A DNA stretch of 9,662 nucleotides, taken from an uncultured Oxalobacteraceae bacterium. GTDB lineage: Bacteria; Pseudomonadota; Gammaproteobacteria; Burkholderiales; Burkholderiaceae_D. Shown piece after piece: positions 5,355 to 9,662 of the stretch (position 1 is its first letter; every line of letters begins with the position of its first letter). Location: the NCBI GenBank assembly GCA_937996605.1, contig CALKVB010000184.1, positions 1 to 9,662 on the forward strand, in the 5' to 3' direction. The position numbers and the translations under genes are program-made. Below the pieces are notes generated by a model. The model was not told the origin of the DNA. It did not search any database and worked only from the letters and a program-made list of their open reading frames with translations.

Positions 5355-7835
5355 ATGCGAAAAACCACAATCTCCAAGATCCGTCTGATAAAAACTAGTG
5401 GATTGCTCTTGCTACTCTGCCATCTACCCTCGGTTTTTGCTGAGACAAACAATGCAGTAGCAAAAAGCGCATTCGAAGTGAAAGGATTAAAGCGAGCGGC
5501 TCAAATTATTGTCGACAAATGGGGGGTGCCGCATATCTATGCCAGCAATGAAGACGACGTGTTTCTGGCTCAAGGCTTTAATGCGGCGCGCGATCGTTTA
5601 TTTCAAATCGATTTATGGCGTCGACGTGGCTTAGGACAATTATCCGAAGTATTTGGCCAAGCCTATTTGGAACAAGATCGTGCGGCACGTCTATTTCTCT
5701 ATCGCGGTGATATGAAAAAAGAATGGGCTGCTTATGGCAAGCAATCTCAACGGATTACTCAACAGTTTGTCGCTGGAATTAACGCCTACGTGACTTATGT
5801 AAATCAACATCCGGAGCATTTACCGCCCGAATTCGTGGCTTTGAATTACCGCCCAGCGCGATGGCAAGCAGAGGATGTTGTCAGAATACGTAGCCATGGC
5901 TTAACTCGCAATCTCACTTCCGAAGTCAATCGCGCCAAGATGGCCTGCGCTGGTGATGTCAGTTTGGATGAAGTAAGACAGCGTCTCTCTCCCACTTGGC
6001 AAACCAAACTTCCTGAGGGATTGGACCCATGTTTACCAGATGACGTCTTACGCCAATTTACTTTAGCAACCCAAAATGTTCCCTTTAGTCCTGCCACCAC
6101 ACCTGTAGCGAAACTCAACGCAGAATCCAAAGATGATCGCTTAGCGCAACTTGAAGTGAACGAGAGCGATAAAATGGAAGGCAGCAATAACTGGGTAATC
6201 TCGCCAGAAAAGTCGACAACTGGGCGCGCCATCATGGCCAATGATCCGCACCGCGCTTATTCTGCGCCCTCACTGCGTTATATCACGCATTTGAGCGCTC
6301 CAGGACTCGATGTTATCGGCGCAGGCGAACCTGCTCTACCAGGCATCTCGATTGGGCACAATGGCAGCATTGCTTTTGGCTTGACGATTATGAGTATCGA
6401 TCAAGAAGACTTATACGTGTATGACATTCACCCCGATAAGCCGCAACACTATCGCTATCAAGGTCAATGGGTAGCGATGCAAAAGCGTACCGAAGTCTTT
6501 AAGCTCAATAGCGGCGCAACGATGGAATCAGACCTTTTCTTCACCCGCCACGGACCCGTGATTTATTTTGATACCAAGAAGAACAAAGCCTATGCCGTTC
6601 GCACAGGATGGTTAGAACCGGGCATGGCTCCCTACTTTGGCAGCGTGGATTACATGCGCGCCCAAAATTTTAACGAATTCAAGAAAGCCATGTTGCATTG
6701 GGGGGCGCCAACAGAAAACCAAGTGTATGCCGACACCAAAGGAAATATTGGATGGGTGCCTGGTGGTTTAACGCCGATTCGTCCTAACTGGGATGGCTTA
6801 TTACCTGTACCCGGTGATGGCCGTTACGAATGGGCAGGATTTTTGTCTGGGGACAAACTACCATCTAGCTACAATCCCGAAAAAGGCTGGTTCGCTTCGG
6901 CCAATGAATTAAATTTACCGGAAGACTATCCTTATCGTGAACGTAAGATTGGTTTTGAATGGCCGCACAACGCGCGCTATCAAAGAATCGCTGATGTCCT
7001 ATCGCAAGATAAGAAGATCTCATTAGAAGATTCGATGCGCCTACAAAATGATGTCTTGTCTCTCCCAGCTGAAAGATTAATTCGACTCCTCAAGGCTATC
7101 CCTGAAACAAGTCTGGTCAATCAAAACAAAGCAAAACTTGCCATCCAAATGTTAAGCGCTTGGGACAGGCAAGAAAACGCTGACTCGTCTGCAGCGGCGC
7201 TCTATCAATACTGGTACTCACAAAGTTTGGGACCACAATATAAAGATGTAATGCTTGGACAAAAATCTTATCTCATCACCACCCTGCCAGACCTCACATT
7301 GATGTTGAAAAATCTTGAAGCAAAAGATGGCTTTCCACCACAATTTGGCGACACTTTGGACAATGCAAAACAAAGACGTGACCAATTGCTCATCACCAGT
7401 TTGACCCATGCCTATCAACAATTGGAAAAACGTTTAGGGACACAAACCCAGCAGTGGCGTTGGGGGGATCTGCAAAAAACCTTGTTCGCTCATCCCTTCT
7501 CGCCCTTACTTGAAAGCAAAGCTAAAGCACACTACGACGTCGGACCATTACCTCGCGGCGGCAGTGCCAATAGCGTGAACCAGTCTTCTTATCGACTACA
7601 AGATTTCGTACAAATCAATGGACCGAGCTTTCGCGTCGTGGTCGATGTCGGTAACTGGGATAACTCAAAAGCGATGAACGCACCAGGTCAATCAGGTAAC
7701 CCCGCCAGTGAACATTATCGAGATTTAGCAACACCGTGGGCCAAGGGTGACTATTTCCCACTCTTGTATAGCCGCAAGGCGGTTACCGAAGCGGCACAAG
7801 AGATTATTAATTTGCAACCAACAGCGCGTAAATAA
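5355..7835 (+). CDS. Exported penicillin/AHL acylase-family Ntn hydrolase
   Basis: An 826-residue precursor of the penicillin acylase family, which hydrolyses amide bonds such as those in beta-lactams or N-acyl-homoserine lactones. Residues 1-29 are a signal peptide (basic start, LLLLL core, SVFA end), so it is exported. Autocleavage is expected before Ser277 in the GSNNW motif, giving an alpha chain plus spacer and a 550-residue beta chain starting with the Ser nucleophile. Counting from that Ser, the known beta-chain positions line up without gaps: His at beta23 (NDPH), Ile at beta69 (oxyanion position), Asp at beta73 and beta76 (calcium site) and Asn at beta241 (SANE), with Arg at beta265 near the expected Arg263. 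A late GQSGNP motif is also family-typical. His at beta23 matches PvdQ and cephalosporin acylases; penicillin G acylase has Gln. ATG 5355 is chosen over GTG 5313 because it starts the signal peptide. Substrate is unresolved. Confidence 0.9.
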   Translation: MRKTTISKIRLIKTSGLLLLLCHLPSVFAETNNAVAKSAFEVKGLKRAAQIIVDKWGVPHIYASNEDDVFLAQGFNAARDRLFQIDLWRRRGLGQLSEVFGQAYLEQDRAARLFLYRGDMKKEWAAYGKQSQRITQQFVAGINAYVTYVNQHPEHLPPEFVALNYRPARWQAEDVVRIRSHGLTRNLTSEVNRAKMACAGDVSLDEVRQRLSPTWQTKLPEGLDPCLPDDVLRQFTLATQNVPFSPATTPVAKLNAESKDDRLAQLEVNESDKMEGSNNWVISPEKSTTGRAIMANDPHRAYSAPSLRYITHLSAPGLDVIGAGEPALPGISIGHNGSIAFGLTIMSIDQEDLYVYDIHPDKPQHYRYQGQWVAMQKRTEVFKLNSGATMESDLFFTRHGPVIYFDTKKNKAYAVRTGWLEPGMAPYFGSVDYMRAQNFNEFKKAMLHWGAPTENQVYADTKGNIGWVPGGLTPIRPNWDGLLPVPGDGRYEWAGFLSGDKLPSSYNPEKGWFASANELNLPEDYPYRERKIGFEWPHNARYQRIADVLSQDKKISLEDSMRLQNDVLSLPAERLIRLLKAIPETSLVNQNKAKLAIQMLSAWDRQENADSSAAALYQYWYSQSLGPQYKDVMLGQKSYLITTLPDLTLMLKNLEAKDGFPPQFGDTLDNAKQRRDQLLITSLTHAYQQLEKRLGTQTQQWRWGDLQKTLFAHPFSPLLESKAKAHYDVGPLPRGGSANSVNQSSYRLQDFVQINGPSFRVVVDVGNWDNSKAMNAPGQSGNPASEHYRDLATPWAKGDYFPLLYSRKAVTEAAQEIINLQPTARK

Positions 7836-7895
7836 ATTGAAATGAACTCGTGACTATCCTCTACTTTCAACTATAAGGATATGCGCTTATATTCT

Positions 7896-7924
7896 TTGAA
7901 TTTAAAACTCGCTTACAGTATTCT
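7896..7924 (+). promoter_or_regulatory. cysK: Candidate sigma-70 promoter for cysK
   Basis: TTGAAT (7896-7901) and TATTCT (7919-7924) are separated by exactly 17 bp, each matching four of six consensus bases. Transcription would start near 7931 and give a leader of about 108 nt that contains the hairpin at 7996-8020. It is the best-spaced pair in the gap but remains a by-eye prediction. Confidence 0.35.
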
Positions 7925-7995
7925 GTTTCGCTATTAAGCTCGTTTAACAAGACATAAATTGTCACAAGACGGTCTTTTCCCTCATCAATCGACGA

Positions 7996-8020
7996 CTGAG
8001 TTTCACTTGATGGAACTCAG
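7996..8020 (+). promoter_or_regulatory. Leader hairpin just upstream of the cysK ribosome binding site
   Basis: CTGAGTTTCA (7996-8005) pairs with TGGAACTCAG (8011-8020) over 10 bp with one G-U pair and a CTTGA loop. It ends 7 nt before the AAGGAG ribosome binding site and has no T-tract, so it is not a terminator. It could stabilise the message, act as a regulatory structure, or be a dyad operator in DNA. Confidence 0.5.
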
Positions 8021-8027
8021 CGTTTAC

Positions 8028-8033
8028 AAGGAG
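8028..8033 (+). promoter_or_regulatory. cysK: cysK ribosome binding site
   Basis: A consensus AAGGAG lies 5 nt before the ATG at 8039. It is the strongest Shine-Dalgarno in the window and fits a highly expressed housekeeping gene. Confidence 0.85.
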
Positions 8034-8038
8034 AACAC

Positions 8039-9016
8039 ATGGCTATTTTTGAAAACAATTCAGATTCCATAGGCCGCACGCCCTTGGTCAGACTCAATCG
8101 TGTTACCGATGGCGCTGGCGCTACGGTATTAGCCAAAATCGAAGGTCGCAACCCGGCTTACTCAGTGAAATGTCGAATTGGCGCCGCTATGGTGGCCGAT
8201 GCCGAAGCACGCGGCTTACTCGGTCCTGGCAAAGAACTGATCGAACCAACCAGCGGCAATACCGGCATTGCTCTCGCATTTGTCGCCGCTGCAAAAGGTA
8301 TCCCTCTGACATTAACCATGCCAGAAACCATGAGCGTAGAACGCCGAAAATTATTGGTAGCGTTCGGCGCCAAACTGGTTTTGACGGAAGGCGCCAAAGG
8401 CATGAATGGTGCAATTGCCAAAGCCGAAGAAATTCGCGCTAGCGATCCAGATCGTTACGTCTTGTTGCAGCAGTTCAAAAATCCTGCCAATCCTGCTATC
8501 CATGAAAAAACGACTGGTCCTGAGATCTGGAACGATACCGAAGGTAAGGTCGATATTTTCGTTGCGGGCGTTGGAACAGGCGGCACCATCACTGGGGTGT
8601 CGCGCTACATTAAGCAAAGCCAGGGCAAAGCAATTACCACGGTTGCGGTTGAGCCAATCAGCAGCCCGGTATTGACGCAAAAGCGCGCTGGCCAGCCGAT
8701 TCAACCGGCACCACATAAAATTCAAGGTATCGGTGCAGGGTTTGTACCAGACGTACTCGATCTCGACTTAGTCGATCAAATTGAACAAGTCAGTAATGAA
8801 GAAGCAGTGCAATTTGCGCAGCGCCTCGCCAAAGAAGAAGGAATTTTAGCGGGCATTTCTTGCGGTGCAGCGACAGCGGTTGCGGTTCGTCTAGCAAAGT
8901 TACCGGAAAATGCGGGCAAGACTATCGTTGTTGTGTTGCCTGATTCTGGAGAACGTTATTTGAGTTCAATCTTGTTTGAAGGCTACTTTGATGCAAATGG
9001 TGTCGCCTTAGCATAA
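8039..9016 (+). CDS. cysK: Cysteine synthase A (O-acetylserine sulfhydrylase)
   Basis: A 325-residue PLP-dependent cytoplasmic enzyme that makes L-cysteine from O-acetylserine and sulfide, the last step of sulfate assimilation. It is nearly collinear with E. coli CysK: PLP-binding Lys44 in SVKCRIG, the substrate loop TSGNTG at 71-76, PETMS at 95-99, the phosphate-binding loop GVGTGGT at 177-183, and the late GISCGAA and LPDSGERY motifs. The SVKCR and PETMSVERR forms, with the long C-terminal end, favour CysK over CysM. Start ATG 8039 follows a perfect AAGGAG. It is separated from the acylase by 203 bp containing a candidate promoter and a leader hairpin, so it is probably its own unit, and it is closed by a T-tailed terminator shared with yaeQ. 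In many bacteria CysK also binds serine acetyltransferase; no cysE is present here. Confidence 0.97.
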   Translation: MAIFENNSDSIGRTPLVRLNRVTDGAGATVLAKIEGRNPAYSVKCRIGAAMVADAEARGLLGPGKELIEPTSGNTGIALAFVAAAKGIPLTLTMPETMSVERRKLLVAFGAKLVLTEGAKGMNGAIAKAEEIRASDPDRYVLLQQFKNPANPAIHEKTTGPEIWNDTEGKVDIFVAGVGTGGTITGVSRYIKQSQGKAITTVAVEPISSPVLTQKRAGQPIQPAPHKIQGIGAGFVPDVLDLDLVDQIEQVSNEEAVQFAQRLAKEEGILAGISCGAATAVAVRLAKLPENAGKTIVVVLPDSGERYLSSILFEGYFDANGVALA

Positions 9017-9034
9017 TCGATCTGCCTTGCTTAA

Positions 9035-9072
9035 AAAAAATCGCCTCACATCGACGATGGAGGCGATTTTTT
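9035..9072 (+). terminator. Bidirectional terminator between cysK and yaeQ
   Basis: TCGCCTC (9041-9047) pairs with GAGGCGA (9060-9066), extended by six A-T pairs (9035-9040 with 9067-9072). The 12-nt loop can itself form a short CAT/ATG stem. It lies 18 nt after the cysK stop and ends in TTTTTT; on the - strand it follows the yaeQ stop by about 20 nt and ends in a run of eight T. It fits a shared terminator for the two convergent genes. Confidence 0.88.
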
Positions 9073-9092
9073 CATGCTTATGTTCTATACCT

Positions 9093-9635
9093 TCAACCAA
9101 ATTCCTTGAATGTTTCAAGATCGATTTGCACAGACTGATCGCCGCCGGACAACCAAATTTGACCATCTTGTATTGTGCATTGTAGCTGCATCGTACGCTC
9201 AGCCAACTTTGCCAATTCTTGGCTAGTTTCAGAAGCGATATTCTTCACGCACAAATTTTTGGCGCGATCTAAACGGCTGTTCATTTGCTTCCACCAGATA
9301 TTACTCGCGTGAGAAAAGCTGTAAACGAATACTTGTTCAGCACGTCCACAAGCTTTCAATAGACGACGGTCATCGGGCTGTCCAACTTCGCCCCACAAGA
9401 GAATCGCATCGGTGTAATCTTTTTCCCAGAAGTCTGGTTCTTCCGTGTCTGAAATGCCTTTACCGAAAGCGAGTCTTTCACTCGCATGGATTGCAAATGC
9501 CAACACCCGAACCATCATGCGTTCGTCCGTTTCGGAAGGATGACGTGCGATAGTCAAGCTATGGTCAGCGTAATAGCCACGATCCATGTCGGAAATATTC
9601 AGTTCTGCTTTGTAGATGGTAGATTTTAAAGCCAT
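9093..9635 (-). CDS. yaeQ: YaeQ family protein
   Basis: A 180-residue soluble protein matching E. coli YaeQ almost end to end: the MALKSTIYKAEL start, ARHPSETDERMMVRVLAFA at about residues 32-50, LLWGEVGQPDDRRLLKA at about 80-96, and RTMQLQCTIQDGQIWLS near the end. YaeQ has a PD-(D/E)xK nuclease-like fold; its cellular role is not settled, although E. coli YaeQ was reported to affect haemolysin expression in an RfaH-related setting. The true start is ATG 9635. The open frame continues to 9653, but those six extra codons include MLFRS, which comes from the sequencing adapter. The native ribosome binding site and promoter are cut off. The coding part is complete and intact. Confidence 0.93.
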   Translation of the reverse strand: MALKSTIYKAELNISDMDRGYYADHSLTIARHPSETDERMMVRVLAFAIHASERLAFGKGISDTEEPDFWEKDYTDAILLWGEVGQPDDRRLLKACGRAEQVFVYSFSHASNIWWKQMNSRLDRAKNLCVKNIASETSQELAKLAERTMQLQCTIQDGQIWLSGGDQSVQIDLETFKEFG

Positions 9636-9638
9636 TAT

Positions 9639-9662
9639 AGATCGGAAGAGCACACGTCTGAA
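9639..9662 (+). other. Illumina TruSeq adapter remnant (not genomic)
   Basis: The last 24 bases begin AGATCGGAAGAGCACACG and match the start of the standard TruSeq read-1 3' adapter exactly. Genomic sequence therefore ends at about 9638; one or two bases at the junction are ambiguous. On the - strand the adapter adds a false MLFRS prefix to YaeQ. Confidence 0.98.

Larger units (their letters stand above)
7836..8038 (+). promoter_or_regulatory. cysK upstream region
   Basis: 203 bp between the acylase stop and cysK. A weak AT-rich stem, TATAAG (7872-7877) with CTTATA (7886-7891), might end the acylase message, but its T-tract is poor. The best promoter candidate, the leader hairpin and the ribosome binding site are listed separately. 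No open frame here looks like a gene. Confidence 0.5.

Noticed and set aside
5117..5452. 112-residue N-terminal extension of the intact DUF418 protein
   Set aside because: It would overlap the divergent acylase start and its signal peptide, and it has no DUF418 similarity; MEQV at 5116 matches the paralogue start.
8158..8725. Several long antisense and alternate-frame open frames over cysK
   Set aside because: They shadow a highly conserved gene, overlap each other, and show no protein-family motif.

Overview
The window looks like one end of a short draft or metagenome contig from a proteobacterium, probably a betaproteobacterium near Burkholderiales/Oxalobacteraceae. This is inferred from the CysK and YaeQ sequences and from a typical TTCCCGC/GCGGGAA palindromic repeat. 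No marker gene is present to fix the taxon. The last 24 bases (9639-9662) are Illumina TruSeq adapter, not genome, so the usable sequence ends at about 9638.

Layout. On the + strand, 101-628 is a small inner-membrane YdjM-type metal-dependent hydrolase with a TTG start. It is followed 29 bp later by a carboxylesterase/lysophospholipase-type alpha/beta hydrolase (658-1332). A gap of about 180 bp (1333-1512) holds a two-hairpin REP-like repeat. On the - strand lie two tandem DUF418 (YeiB-like) multi-pass membrane proteins: an intact upstream copy (5116 down to 3326) and a downstream paralogue (3249 down to 1513). The paralogue is cut at codon 164 by an in-frame TAG, with no frameshift. A strong hairpin terminator separates the two copies. 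A 238-bp divergent intergenic region then leads to an exported penicillin/acyl-homoserine-lactone acylase-family Ntn hydrolase (+, 5355-7835). Next comes cysK (+, 8039-9016), preceded by a 10-bp-stem hairpin just upstream of its ribosome binding site. cysK converges on yaeQ (-, 9635 down to 9093) across a shared bidirectional terminator.

How the genes work together. The genes do not form one obvious pathway. The hydrolase/esterase pair may be co-transcribed. The DUF418 pair is a tandem duplication in which the second copy seems to be decaying, or is recoded. The acylase, cysK and yaeQ look like independent units. I see no CRISPR array, tRNA or rRNA, transposase, phage gene, toxin-antitoxin pair or defence island, and no convincing new multi-gene system. 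The points most worth a second look are the single amber codon in an otherwise open DUF418 gene, the lysine/glutamate-rich insert shared by both DUF418 copies, the His-beta23 acylase active site, the cysK leader hairpin and the terminal adapter.
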